A stretch of DNA of 64,000 nucleotides, taken from contig NZ_JAKZGS010000007.1 in the NCBI RefSeq assembly GCF_022549695.1, positions 1 through 64,000 of the forward strand. Reading direction: 5' to 3'. Shown here piece by piece: positions 49,831 through 58,889 of this stretch (position 1 is the stretch's first letter; each line of letters opens with the position of its first letter). The notes beneath the pieces are model-generated. The model saw only the letters and a program-made list of their open reading frames with translations, did no database searches and was not told the DNA's origin. Made by a program: the position numbers and the translations under genes. The stretch is from Belliella calami (lineage in GTDB: Bacteria > Bacteroidota > Bacteroidia > Cytophagales > Cyclobacteriaceae).

Positions 49831-50204
49831 TCAGATTTATTGCATTATTAATATTCTCGACATTGTTTCTGCTTATCCTTGGTCCATTTTTTCCTTATCC
49901 TATCATGATGGTTGGCATTTTTGTATTGGCCTATTTGGTAGGTGGAAATGGAATCACTTCCTTTTTGGCTGGAGGTCTGTCCTTTGGATTTGTTTGGTTT
50001 TTTATGGCAGTTTATATCAGCTTAGCTTCAAACTCCACACTTCCCTCAAAAATGGCTGAGTTGATGGGGGTAGAAAACAGTAACCTACTCTGGCTGGCAA
50101 CTGCTATTCTTGGATTTTTATTAGGAGCGTTTAGTGCTCTTAGCGGATCCTTATTGAGAAATATATTGAAAAAGAAACGTGATGAAGGGATTTATAGATT
50201 TTAG
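49827..50204 (+). CDS. Small four-helix membrane protein coupled to the penicillin acylase gene
   Basis: A 125-residue protein with hydrophobic segments at about 3-21, 25-42, 46-66 and 90-112. The ATG overlaps the acylase stop codon by 4 bases (ATGA), so translation is coupled. I do not recognise a named family. Because the coupling is tight it may assist or sit in the same membrane process, but there is no direct evidence. Confidence 0.75.
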   Translation: MIRFIALLIFSTLFLLILGPFFPYPIMMVGIFVLAYLVGGNGITSFLAGGLSFGFVWFFMAVYISLASNSTLPSKMAELMGVENSNLLWLATAILGFLLGAFSALSGSLLRNILKKKRDEGIYRF

Positions 50205-50359
50205 GTGCAAGAGGTAAGAATCAAGAGACAAGAAGTGAGGGGTAAGAATTAAGTGTCAAGAGACGAGAGGCGAGAAAAAAGAGACGAGACGTGAGATATG
50301 ATATGAGACACAAGACACAAGATGCAAGACTTGAAATTCACGACAGAGAAGCGAGAAAT

Positions 50360-50401
50360 GAGAAGACCTTTGATGCGCCACGGCGTATCGAAGGTCTTCT
50401 C
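50360..50401. repeat. Near-perfect 42-base hairpin
   Basis: Outer arms GAGAAGACCTT and AAGGTCTTCTC are perfectly complementary. The pairing continues inward through TGATGCGCC / GGCGTATCG with two G-T pairs, leaving only AC in the loop. There is no T run, so it is not an ordinary terminator. Confidence 0.8.
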
Positions 50402-50468
50402 AATAAAGTATGAAAAAAGATCGAGATGTGACAGAAAAAGTTGACACTTTTTTGTTTCAATTAGAGGA

Positions 50469-50640
50469 GTTCAACCCCTCTCGGGGTTGTTGTCCTCGTC
50501 ATCAACTTTGATCCCCGGGTTGCAACCCGGGGCTATTGAAAGTTCAACCCCTTTAGGGTTGTTAAAACCATCCTTACCCATCTTTTTATTCCCCGCATTT
50601 CATACGGGGCTATTTAAGGTTTAACCCCATTCGGGGTTGA
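50469..50640. repeat. Tandem REP-like composite elements (2.3 copies)
   Basis: Units begin at 50469, 50542 and 50619 with GTTCAACCCC/GTTTAACCCC, each forming a hairpin with GGGGTTG (copy B has AGGGTTG). About 44-50 bases later a second hairpin occurs: a perfect 20-base palindrome (arm CCCCGGGTTG) at 50513, and CCCCG...CGGGG at 50591, each followed by CTATT. The third unit is cut after its first hairpin. The twin-hairpin plan resembles REP/BIME sequences. Confidence 0.85.
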
Positions 50641-50736
50641 TTGCATCGCTCATTGTCTCTGTTCTTGCTTCTTGGATCTTGACTCTAAAATCTCATATCT
50701 AGCGTCTCACATCTCACACCTAATTACTAGCTCCTC

Positions 50737-53511
50737 TTACTTCGCCAAAAACTCTCTCAAAACATAATGAAGTATTCCTCCATTTTTGTAATATTCGATT
50801 TCTATGGCAGAGTCAAGTCGACAGACAACCTCAAATTCTTGGGTGAAATTATCTTCACGTGTTGCTTCTACTTGAAGTGTTTTAAGCGGTGATAATCCAT
50901 CACTTATACCTTTTATCGTAAAGCTTTCTTTACCTGTCAATCCTAGTGTTTCAGCAGTTTCACCATCGCTATACTGAAGCGGCAATACTCCCATTCCTAC
51001 GAGGTTGCTTCTGTGGATTCTTTCATAACTTTCTGCTAAAACAGCCTTGATTCCCAACAAACTTGTTCCTTTGGCAGCCCAGTCTCTAGAAGATCCACTT
51101 CCATATTCTTTACCAGCTAAGACGATCAAAGGTGTGTTTTGGGATTGGTATTTTTGTGAAGCGTCATAGACACTCATTTCCTCACCACTAGGAATATAAG
51201 TCGTATATCCTCCCTCCTTTTGAGCCAGTTGATTTTTGATTCTGACGTTGGCGAAAGTTCCCCTTACCATTACTTCATCATTTCCTCTTCTTGAGCCATA
51301 TGAATTAAAGTCTTTTCTTTCCACACCTCTGCCATTCAGATATTGTCCTGCTGGGCTGCTAGGTGAAAATGATCCTGCGGGAGAAATGTGGTCTGTGGTA
51401 ATCGAATCTCCAAGTTTCAAAAGTACATTCGCTCCATTGATATCTTTAGGTTCTAAAACTTCCTCAGGCAAGCCATTGAAAAACGGTACTTCTTTGATAT
51501 AGGTACTTTCTTCTGACCATTGATAAATTTCGTCTTTTGGTGCTTCCAGATTCTTCCATTGTTCATTCCCTTCAAAGATTTCTCCGTAACTTTTCTCAAA
51601 ATCTGCTGGGGAAAGCACTTTATTCATGACTTCAAAAATCTCGTCATTGCTTGGCCAAATGTCTTTCAAATATACAGGCTCCAAATTTGGATCATATCCA
51701 ACTGGCTCCTTGTTTAGATCTACATCTACACGCCCTGCCAGAGCGTAGGCTACTACTAGCATTGGAGACATCAAATAATTCATTTTGACCTGAGGATGTA
51801 CCCTTGCTTCAAAATTTCTATTACCTGACAATACTGAACTTACTACCAAATCATTTTCTTCGACTGCCTTTGCAATATGGCTTGGGAGTGGCCCTGAATT
51901 TCCTATACAAGATGTACAGCCATAACCTACAACATGGAATCTCAATGCTTCCAAATCATCCAAAAGTCCTGCAGTGGTCAAATAATCCGTCACCACCTTA
52001 GATCCTGGTGCCAAGGAGGTTTTCACCCAAGGCTTGACATCCAAACCTCGTTCTCTTGCTTTTCTCGCTACCAATCCTGCTCCGATCATCACAGATGGAT
52101 TGGAAGTATTGGTACAAGAAGTGATCGCTGCGATTACTATGGATCCATCATAGAGTGCAAACTTCTCGTTATTGAGCTTTACAACTACCGATTTCAAGCC
52201 ATTTTTGACTTTAGTTTCGTATTCGACTGTTGCTGAAGTTTCTTTTTGATTGTCGGCATTTTGGCTTCCGCCCTCTCCATACCAACGGCCTTCATCTCTT
52301 TTATCGATAGGTATATATTCTCTTCCGTGGACTTCACTCAAAAGCTCACCAAATTTCTGTTTGAATTCACGAACCAAAATTTTGTCCTGTGGCCTTTTTG
52401 GTCCAGAAACAGTAGGTTCTACCGAGCTCAAATCCAATTCTACTACCGAACTATATTTGATCTTATCTTCGCCAGCTCTCCAGAGCATATTTTCTTTGGC
52501 ATATTCTTCTACCAATTTGATCTGATCTGCTTCCCTGTTGGTTTTGGTCATGTAGTCCAAAGTACGATCGTCAATCGGGAAATAAGTAACTGTACAACCA
52601 AACTCGGGTGACATATTGGAAATAGTAGCCCTGTCAGGAACTGTCAAGTTATCCAATCCAGAACCAAAGACTTCCACAAACTTACCTACGACTCCATGTT
52701 CTCTAAGCAATTGGGTAATGGTCAAGACCATATCTGTGGCGGTAGTTCCTAGGGGAAGTTTTCCAGTTAATTTCAACCCTACCACTTCAGGCATGATAAA
52801 ATAAATCGGTTGGCCTAAAATCGCTGCCTCAGCCTCTATTCCTCCGACGCCCCAAGCGACTACACCGATTCCATTTACCATAGGTGTATGAGAATCTGTA
52901 CCTACCAGCGTGTCTGGAAATACATTTCCATCACGAGCAATTACACCTTGTGCTAAATATTCCAAGTTCACTTGATGACAAATCCCCATTCCTGGAGGAA
53001 CAACAGAAAAATTATCGAAGGCTTTTTGTGCCCATTTCAAAAATTGGTAACGTTCACCGTTTCTTTCATACTCTACATCTACATTCTTTTGGTAAGAGTA
53101 ATTGGTACCAAAATAATCCACTTGAACTGAATGGTCAATAACCAAATCTACAGGAATCAAGGGATTGATTTTATTCGGATCTTTTCCTTTTCTTACAGCC
53201 TCAGCCCTCAAAGATGCAATATCAACTACCGCAGGCACTCCTGTAAAATCTTGCATCAAAACCCTAGCAGGCTTGAAAGGAATATCCTTATCAGATGGCT
53301 CAGGAGACCAGTTTGCAAGTGTTTCTACATGTTCTTTTGTGATTGCGAAATCATCAAAATTTCTTAAAGCATTTTCAAGTAGAATTCTGATGGAAAATGG
53401 TAATTCATCAATCTTGAACCCGGCATCCTTGAGTGCATTTAAGCTCCAATAATTAAAATCGCCTTTGGCAGTTGTGATTGTTTTTTTTGCATTAAAAGGG
53501 TTGAGTGACAT
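50737..53511 (-). CDS. acnA: Aconitate hydratase, AcnA type
   Basis: A 924-residue enzyme of the AcnA/IRP1 type. TGVPAVVDIASLRAEAVRKG, GTDSHTPMVNGIGVVAWGVGGIEAEA and the 4Fe-4S ligands in ITSCTNTSNPSVM and GYGCTSCIGNSGPL are clear, and the swivel domain has GDSITTDHISPAG and GKEYGSGSSRDWAAKGT. It interconverts citrate and isocitrate in the TCA cycle. It stands alone on the minus strand after a repeat-rich region. A TAnnTTTG-like -7 element lies at 53573-53580, though a clear TTTG partner was not found. Confidence 0.97.
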   Translation of the reverse strand: MSLNPFNAKKTITTAKGDFNYWSLNALKDAGFKIDELPFSIRILLENALRNFDDFAITKEHVETLANWSPEPSDKDIPFKPARVLMQDFTGVPAVVDIASLRAEAVRKGKDPNKINPLIPVDLVIDHSVQVDYFGTNYSYQKNVDVEYERNGERYQFLKWAQKAFDNFSVVPPGMGICHQVNLEYLAQGVIARDGNVFPDTLVGTDSHTPMVNGIGVVAWGVGGIEAEAAILGQPIYFIMPEVVGLKLTGKLPLGTTATDMVLTITQLLREHGVVGKFVEVFGSGLDNLTVPDRATISNMSPEFGCTVTYFPIDDRTLDYMTKTNREADQIKLVEEYAKENMLWRAGEDKIKYSSVVELDLSSVEPTVSGPKRPQDKILVREFKQKFGELLSEVHGREYIPIDKRDEGRWYGEGGSQNADNQKETSATVEYETKVKNGLKSVVVKLNNEKFALYDGSIVIAAITSCTNTSNPSVMIGAGLVARKARERGLDVKPWVKTSLAPGSKVVTDYLTTAGLLDDLEALRFHVVGYGCTSCIGNSGPLPSHIAKAVEENDLVVSSVLSGNRNFEARVHPQVKMNYLMSPMLVVAYALAGRVDVDLNKEPVGYDPNLEPVYLKDIWPSNDEIFEVMNKVLSPADFEKSYGEIFEGNEQWKNLEAPKDEIYQWSEESTYIKEVPFFNGLPEEVLEPKDINGANVLLKLGDSITTDHISPAGSFSPSSPAGQYLNGRGVERKDFNSYGSRRGNDEVMVRGTFANVRIKNQLAQKEGGYTTYIPSGEEMSVYDASQKYQSQNTPLIVLAGKEYGSGSSRDWAAKGTSLLGIKAVLAESYERIHRSNLVGMGVLPLQYSDGETAETLGLTGKESFTIKGISDGLSPLKTLQVEATREDNFTQEFEVVCRLDSAIEIEYYKNGGILHYVLREFLAK

Positions 53512-53572
53512 AAATAGACTTCAGTTTTAGTGGAAAATCATTTAAAAATAATACATACAAATAACCCACTTT

Positions 53573-53580
53573 CAAAGATA
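53573..53580 (-). promoter_or_regulatory. Candidate -7 element upstream of acnA
   Basis: The minus strand reads TATCTTTG, matching TAnnTTTG, 62 bases before the acnA start. No TTTG box occurs at the expected distance, so this is only a candidate. Confidence 0.3.
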
Positions 53581-53666
53581 AAAATTCACTAGTTTGCGAT
53601 TTATTCACGTTTTGGATGATATTTCCCAAAATATCGAACTCCTCCTTGTAATCAAATAGCTTAAAA

Positions 53667-54710
53667 ATGAATTACGTTTTAATTATTATTTCTTGCTTTT
53701 TGATCATTTCGGGGATCCTCCCCTTGATCAAACATGACAATTGGACGTTTAGGGTTTTCGAATACCCACGAGCTCAAAAATTAATTATTTCGATCATCAT
53801 ATTGGCTTTATGGATTGCGAAAACAGGGCTAAACCCTGAATTTTCAGATTTTTTCTTCATTGCACCTATTTTTGCAATTGCTGTGTATTTGATGGTAAAA
53901 ATCTACCCGTTTACCTCTTTGGGTAAAAAAATGATCGTCAACAGCACCTCTGATGACATGGAGTCAGTTCATCTTTTGGTTCTGAATGTATATCAATACA
54001 ATACTGAATACCAAAAAACAATCAACTTAATCAAAAAGGTAAAGCCTGATGTGTTTTTTCTTGTGGAAACAAACCAGGAATGGGCCAATTCAGTGGCCAT
54101 TTTCAAAAATGACTACCCCTATCATATTGAAGTCCCTTTGGAAAACACTTATGGACTCCTTTTTTATTCAAAATTTGAGTTTTCAAATGAATCCATCAAT
54201 TATTTGATAGATGAAGAAATCCCATCTATTGAATTGGATTTGATTGTGAATCCCAAAAAGTCAATCCGCATATATGGCATTCATCCGACCCCACCTGTCC
54301 CTGGCGAAAATCCAAGTAGCACAGATAGAGATGCTGAAATACTGATCGTTGGGAAAAAAGCAAAAGAACAAAAAGGTCCATGTATCGTCATGGGTGACCT
54401 TAATGATGTAGGCTGGTCATATTCAAGTGAATTGTTTTTGAAAATCAGTGGACTTTTGGATTTGAGAAGAGGAAGAGGGTTTTTCAATACCTTTCATGCC
54501 AAGTACTTCTTTCTAAGATGGCCGCTCGATCACATCTTTGTCAGCGAACATTTTACAATCAAAGATATTTGTAGACATCCTGGAGTAGGATCTGATCATT
54601 TTCCAATCGGAACCATTTTACATTTGGAAAAAAATGGAAACAATGAATGCTTGGATGCAGATCAAGAGGACAAAAATGAAGCTGAAGAGAAAATTGAAGC
54701 TGCAGAATAA
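53667..54710 (+). CDS. Membrane-tethered endonuclease/exonuclease/phosphatase (EEP) family protein
   Basis: A 347-residue protein with three N-terminal transmembrane segments (about 3-20, 34-52 and 60-80) and an EEP domain (about 100-325) on one side of the membrane. Catalytic motifs are LVLNVYQYN (Asn), FFLVETNQEW (Glu), GIHPTPP (His), VMGDLNDVGW (Asp-Asn), PLDHIFVSE (Asp) and GSDHFPIGT (Asp-His). The family includes nucleases and phospholipid/phosphatase-type enzymes, so the substrate is open. A highly acidic tail (DADQEDKNEAEEKIEAAE) ends the protein. It is convergent with the channel gene. Confidence 0.85.
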   Translation: MNYVLIIISCFLIISGILPLIKHDNWTFRVFEYPRAQKLIISIIILALWIAKTGLNPEFSDFFFIAPIFAIAVYLMVKIYPFTSLGKKMIVNSTSDDMESVHLLVLNVYQYNTEYQKTINLIKKVKPDVFFLVETNQEWANSVAIFKNDYPYHIEVPLENTYGLLFYSKFEFSNESINYLIDEEIPSIELDLIVNPKKSIRIYGIHPTPPVPGENPSSTDRDAEILIVGKKAKEQKGPCIVMGDLNDVGWSYSSELFLKISGLLDLRRGRGFFNTFHAKYFFLRWPLDHIFVSEHFTIKDICRHPGVGSDHFPIGTILHLEKNGNNECLDADQEDKNEAEEKIEAAE

Positions 54711-54737
54711 ACTTAATGAAACTGATAAATTAAGAAG

Positions 54738-56564
54738 TTACTGCAAACCTTTGCTGATGATCAAAATTTGCTTGATTCCACTGAAATTAACAGGTGAAAG
54801 TTGAATTTTATTGCTGTGATCAATGACACCAACATAAATCAATTGCTTTGCTGCCAAAATTGATTTGACTTTTTCTGGGTTTTTCAAGTGATCTTCTCTG
54901 ATGTGATTTCCTACCTCAAGAATATTAAATTCTGAGCCTTCTGCAAATGCCAATTCTGTGAATAAGCTGTCTAGGTTTTTCTGGAATGCCAATTGGGCAA
55001 TGTACCTAGCTGCTAGTTGATGAGAAAGAACGGTACTGACTTGGTTCGAATGCTCTCTTAGTAATTGTTCTGTCGTAGGATCTCCAAGTAGCGTGATGAT
55101 ATTTGACCTGAATTCAACATTCTCTTTTTTGATATTTGACAAAATCAGAGATAATCTAAAACCCAAATCATCTCGCAGATTGATTACTATGTTTTCATTT
55201 CTGGAATTGATCAAGGAATTCAGAAAATCTTTATCGAAAAAATCACTTTCGGATTTAAAGACGAAATGTGATTTCCTGATATTTGCCAGACTATCATTGT
55301 CTATAAAATCTCCAATGTTTCCAATAGGCCATGCATTGCCAATAACAGCTATTTTTTTGGAGATTAGTTCACTTGGTGGCTTTACTTCTGCTGATATTGC
55401 TGTTTCAAAAACCGAATCTTTAACTTGATATTTCAGAGACTTAATGTTTTCTGTCAAAAAAATCAACCAATCTCCCGATTCCAAACACTTATCGAATGGA
55501 CACAATTGAATGTTGAGCTTTCCTTCTTTTGCACCAGAAAAACCTATCAAAGTTCCACCAGAAAAAGATAACAGTAACTCTTGAAAGCTTTTTCCAACCA
55601 AGCTTTTTGCTTTTTTGATTTGAGTTGGATCAACAAAATGGATTCTGGCACCTGCAAAAGAAAGTGTTTCGAAGAAAATGTTATAGTAACTCATATCCAC
55701 CATTGCCCTTGAAATCACGCTCCCAATCACATCACTAGGCGTCGTGACGGCAAACAAGTTTCCTGCTTTGGATGCTGTCAGCGCCTTTGCAATTTGACTG
55801 CTTTCTTTGTTAGCCGATAATTCCAAAAGACATTTGACTGGTTGATTTGCCAAGTGCTTTTCATTGAGGTAATCAAAAAACTTTCTATTATTGACAAGAT
55901 TAATAAGCAGCTTTAGGTTAAAATTATCAGCTTCCAATGAAGATGATGTATTATTTGGCAATAAAATGACTAGTCCCAAGGCTTTGAAGATTGCTTGACG
56001 CTCGTAAGTCTGAAATGATAATAAATCACCTTGTCTCAAATAAATATCTAGGTTTGGCCATCTTCCTGTATCCATTTCTACCCTGAAACTAGCTACGGTA
56101 TCCGAATCAGGAAACAATAATACAACACGTTGTTTTTTCTTTTCTTGGTAAGATTTGATATCAAATTCATCCAGAATCATTGGCAATTTGATGTTGTAAT
56201 TGACGAAAAGAATATGTCCTTTTTTACTAAAAGGCAAAGTACCACTTTTGATTTTTTCTATCAACCCAATCAATGCAGCTGACAAAACAGAGATAATAAA
56301 TGAAAACAATACCAAACCTAACAATACTTGAAACAAACCAAAAAAGAGTTCATTCCTAGAATTCAGAAAAGCATAGCTAGAAGGATCTGCAAATAACCGG
56401 TAACTCATGGAAAGGTCTCCTATAAGCAGCGACATTCCAAAAATACTTAAGGCACTTACCAAAAAAATAGCTGTTAACTGTATCCAAACAGAAGATAATG
56501 CAAAACCATCTAAGGTAAAAACTCTTGTAATTTTCCTGAAAAAGGATTTGATCTTATACCACAT
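54738..56564 (-). CDS. CASTOR/POLLUX-like ion-channel protein
   Basis: A 608-residue protein with two N-terminal transmembrane segments (about 27-48 and 76-102). Between them lies a pore-like region, and the motif IEKIKSGTLPFSKKGHILFVNYN follows. This arrangement matches the CASTOR/POLLUX (DMI1-related) channel family, in which the KGHxLxxxxN motif leads into RCK/TrkA-N-type domains. The long cytoplasmic part shows Rossmann-like stretches (VVLLFPDSD, IAVIGNAWPIGNIG). Bacterial members are uncharacterised; related proteins conduct K+ or other cations. The canonical selectivity filter is not obvious, so ion preference cannot be stated. Confidence 0.72.
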   Translation of the reverse strand: MWYKIKSFFRKITRVFTLDGFALSSVWIQLTAIFLVSALSIFGMSLLIGDLSMSYRLFADPSSYAFLNSRNELFFGLFQVLLGLVLFSFIISVLSAALIGLIEKIKSGTLPFSKKGHILFVNYNIKLPMILDEFDIKSYQEKKKQRVVLLFPDSDTVASFRVEMDTGRWPNLDIYLRQGDLLSFQTYERQAIFKALGLVILLPNNTSSSLEADNFNLKLLINLVNNRKFFDYLNEKHLANQPVKCLLELSANKESSQIAKALTASKAGNLFAVTTPSDVIGSVISRAMVDMSYYNIFFETLSFAGARIHFVDPTQIKKAKSLVGKSFQELLLSFSGGTLIGFSGAKEGKLNIQLCPFDKCLESGDWLIFLTENIKSLKYQVKDSVFETAISAEVKPPSELISKKIAVIGNAWPIGNIGDFIDNDSLANIRKSHFVFKSESDFFDKDFLNSLINSRNENIVINLRDDLGFRLSLILSNIKKENVEFRSNIITLLGDPTTEQLLREHSNQVSTVLSHQLAARYIAQLAFQKNLDSLFTELAFAEGSEFNILEVGNHIREDHLKNPEKVKSILAAKQLIYVGVIDHSNKIQLSPVNFSGIKQILIISKGLQ

Positions 56565-56837
56565 GAATTGAAATACTCAAAATTTAGAGTTTCAAGATAG
56601 GCATAGACCTATAAATAAACAATGCCAAAGGTCTGAGTAGAATAAGATAATCTTTATAGTGGCTATTTTTATAACACTTATTTAAGTATTGAACTCAAGT
56701 CAAGTCTCGATAAATAGTATTTCAATAGTTATAAGTATCTGGCATGAAAAAACATCAGTATTTATTGAACGATAGTCAATTCTCCATATTAATGATTTTT
56801 GTTACTTAAATTGATTAAAGAGGGATATGGTTTAGGT

Positions 56838-57075
56838 TTGGTTTGTGAGGACACAAACCAAGGTTTGGGTTTTAAGGACAGAAACCAAGGTTTGGGGGAT
56901 ACAAGTCGAGGGAGGATTGATTGGCTTGTGAGGACACAAGCCAAGGGTAGGAAAACTTAGCTTGGTAATAAAGAATGGTCTGTGTCCCCACTAACCAAGT
57001 TTATTATTTGGTCTGTGGGGACACAAACCAAGGGAAGGAGTTTAGTATTGATTGGCTTGTGAGGACACAAGCCAA
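56838..57075. repeat. Cluster of covarying hairpin repeats
   Basis: Copies at 56838-56861 (arms TTGGTTTGTG/CACAAACCAA), about 56863-56890 (decayed), 56921-56944 (TTGGCTTGTG/CACAAGCCAA), about 56976-56998 (inverted and decayed), 57008-57031 (TTGGTCTGTG/CACAAACCAA, one mismatch, loop GGGA) and 57052-57075 (TTGGCTTGTG/CACAAGCCAA). The loop is AGGA in most. Arm changes are matched on the other side, so pairing is preserved. The isolated copy at 11908 is TTGGTCTGTG/CACAGACCAA. Confidence 0.9.
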
Positions 57076-57093
57076 GGTATAGGTTATTTCATA

Positions 57094-57125
57094 AAAAAAG
57101 CCTCCTTGGTATGGGAGGCTTTTTT
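57094..57125 (-). terminator. Terminator of the mla operon
   Basis: 12-base arms (AAAAAAGCCTCC and complement) with an 8-base loop, 22 bases after the mlaD stop. On the minus strand a run of T follows the stem. Confidence 0.85.
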
Positions 57126-57147
57126 CTTGTGAAGTGTTAAAGTGAAA

Positions 57148-58116
57148 TTAATTTCCTTCTGCTTTGTTCATTCTTTTGAATCCTCTTCTGAATGGCCAAG
57201 TATATTCCAAAGCTTCCAATCCCCTATTTAGGTTCATCGAAGAGCTATCAAGATTAACAAATGTGCTTTTCAAAGTATTGTTAAACTCAGCATCGTTGAG
57301 CAAAGTACCCAATGCATTATCAGAACTGTTTAATTTATTCGTGACAGTATTTAAGTTGTCTGTCATTTTCTGTGCATTTTCAGCAGTACCCTGAAGGTCT
57401 GTAACAGCACTTTGGAGTTTGCTATATAATTCCTTGTCTGTAGCGAGATCGTTGAATAGCGTGCCTTCTTTGTTGAGATTTGCGGAGAAAGTAGTCATAT
57501 CAGCTAGCATTCTATTGCTTTTCACAGAAGTGCTTTCCAAGTTTAGTAAAATATTCCTAAAATTGATAGCAAGCGTGCTATCCGTCAAAACTGCACCAAT
57601 GATACCTTCGCCTTCTGCAATTTTTCCAGTAAGGATTTTTAAGTCATTGGTGATTGAAACAAGGTTATTGTTGTTTTCTTGAAGTGTTTCCATCATCTTA
57701 TCCGTATCAAGCGGCATTTCTGAAATCAACCTATCTCCATTATCCACTACAGGCGCTTGAGTAGTACCTCCGTAGATTACAATGATTTTGTTACCTATCA
57801 ATCCATCCGAGCTGATAGTAGCTTTGGAATCTTTGCGGATATATTCTTTGGACTTATCCTCGACATTCATTTCAATTTCCACTTGAGAATCCCCATAGAA
57901 ATTGATTTTCTTGACGGTACCTATTTTCACACCCGAAAACCAAACATTGTTTCCAGTCTGTAAACCTGCTACATCGTCAAATACAGCCTTGAGGCTGATA
58001 CTTTTGACAAATCTCTTTTGTTGCCCACCTAAGGTCAAAATACCAGCAACCATGATCGCGATACCAATTAACACGAACACCCCAACTAGGACAGATTTTT
58101 TATTATCGTTTCTCAT
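57148..58116 (-). CDS. mlaD: MlaD-like MCE-domain lipid-transport protein
   Basis: A 322-residue protein with one N-terminal transmembrane helix (9-28, VLVGVFVLIGIAIMVAGIL), an MCE domain (about 38-115, KAVFDDVAGLQTGNNVWFSGVKIG), and a long helical tail (about 135-300) rich in coiled-coil repeats (LTGKIAEGEGIIGAVLTD, LNTVTNKLNSSDNALG). It is the substrate-binding part of the Mla phospholipid transporter, forming hexameric rings in the periplasm. The start overlaps the mlaF stop by one base. No MlaC, MlaB or MlaA is encoded alongside. Confidence 0.92.
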   Translation of the reverse strand: MRNDNKKSVLVGVFVLIGIAIMVAGILTLGGQQKRFVKSISLKAVFDDVAGLQTGNNVWFSGVKIGTVKKINFYGDSQVEIEMNVEDKSKEYIRKDSKATISSDGLIGNKIIVIYGGTTQAPVVDNGDRLISEMPLDTDKMMETLQENNNNLVSITNDLKILTGKIAEGEGIIGAVLTDSTLAINFRNILLNLESTSVKSNRMLADMTTFSANLNKEGTLFNDLATDKELYSKLQSAVTDLQGTAENAQKMTDNLNTVTNKLNSSDNALGTLLNDAEFNNTLKSTFVNLDSSSMNLNRGLEALEYTWPFRRGFKRMNKAEGN

Positions 58117-58889
58117 TATTGAATGAAATTATAGTCGTAAAATGATTTAATTTTTGGGTCTGAAGCATTTGTAAATACTTCGTCAAAGGTTCCTATTGAT
58201 TCAAATTGCCCTTCTATCAAGACTGCCATTCTATCACCTGTGACTTTTGCACAAGTCAAGTCATGGGTAATCACAATCGAAGAGGTGTTGTATTCTTCTC
58301 TCACCTGATTGATCAGGTTATTGATATCAATACAAGTGGTAGGGTCAAGACCAGCGGTCGGTTCATCATAAAGCATGATTTCCGGTTCTAATATCAATGT
58401 CCTAGCAATACCTATCCTTTTTTTCTGACCTCCTGAAAGCTCAGATGGCATTTGATTGATTGTTTTTGGTAATCCTACAGAATCCAATAACCCCTCTACT
58501 TTTGCATTGATCTCTTTTCTAGTGAGATTTTTTACGTTTCTTGTAAGAGGAAATTCTAGGTTTTCCCTAACCGTCATACTATCATAAAGCGCAGACGCCT
58601 GAAAAGCAAAACCTATCTTCAGCCTTAACTTATTCAGCTCTTTTAGGGGAAGTTTATGGGTGTTTCTACCCAAAATGTTGATTTCACCCTCATCCTGCTT
58701 CAACAAGCCAACCATCAATTTGATCAAAACTGACTTACCGGAACCAGATTTTCCCAAAACGACAAGGTTTTCACTCTTATACAGATCAAGATCTACTCCC
58801 CTCAGTACATGGTTTTCATCAAAGGATTTCTTCAATCCTCTGATTTCTACAACCTTTTTTTGTTCATCACTATGCATATCGGATCGCAT
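58116..58889 (-). CDS. mlaF: MlaF-like ABC transporter ATPase
   Basis: A 257-residue ABC ATPase. Walker A is GKSGSGKS, the signature is LSGGQKKRIGIAR, and Walker B is IMLYDEPTAGLDP; the H-loop His follows in IVITHDLTCAK. The AsmA/Mla-branch features and the flanking mlaE and mlaD genes identify it. It overlaps mlaE by 20 bases. It powers phospholipid transport between inner and outer membranes and helps keep outer-membrane lipid asymmetry. Confidence 0.95.
   Translation of the reverse strand: MRSDMHSDEQKKVVEIRGLKKSFDENHVLRGVDLDLYKSENLVVLGKSGSGKSVLIKLMVGLLKQDEGEINILGRNTHKLPLKELNKLRLKIGFAFQASALYDSMTVRENLEFPLTRNVKNLTRKEINAKVEGLLDSVGLPKTINQMPSELSGGQKKRIGIARTLILEPEIMLYDEPTAGLDPTTCIDINNLINQVREEYNTSSIVITHDLTCAKVTGDRMAVLIEGQFESIGTFDEVFTNASDPKIKSFYDYNFIQ

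Larger units (their letters stand above)
50205..50736. repeat. Intergenic repeat region: purine-rich arrays, a 42-base hairpin and REP-like elements
   Basis: Bases 50205-50340 are GAGACAAGAGACGAG-like simple sequence; 50645-50722 are the same words in complement, so the block is bounded by inverted low-complexity arms. Inside it, 50360-50401 is a 42-base hairpin and 50469-50640 holds 2.3 tandem REP-like units. Confidence 0.8.
56565..57147. repeat. Intergenic cluster of six hairpin repeats plus the mla terminator
   Basis: The left 250 bases are AT-rich spacer. From 56838 to 57075 there is a dense cluster of TTGGYYTGTG-type hairpins. At 57094-57125 lies the terminator of the mla operon. No gene is seen. 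Confidence 0.8.
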
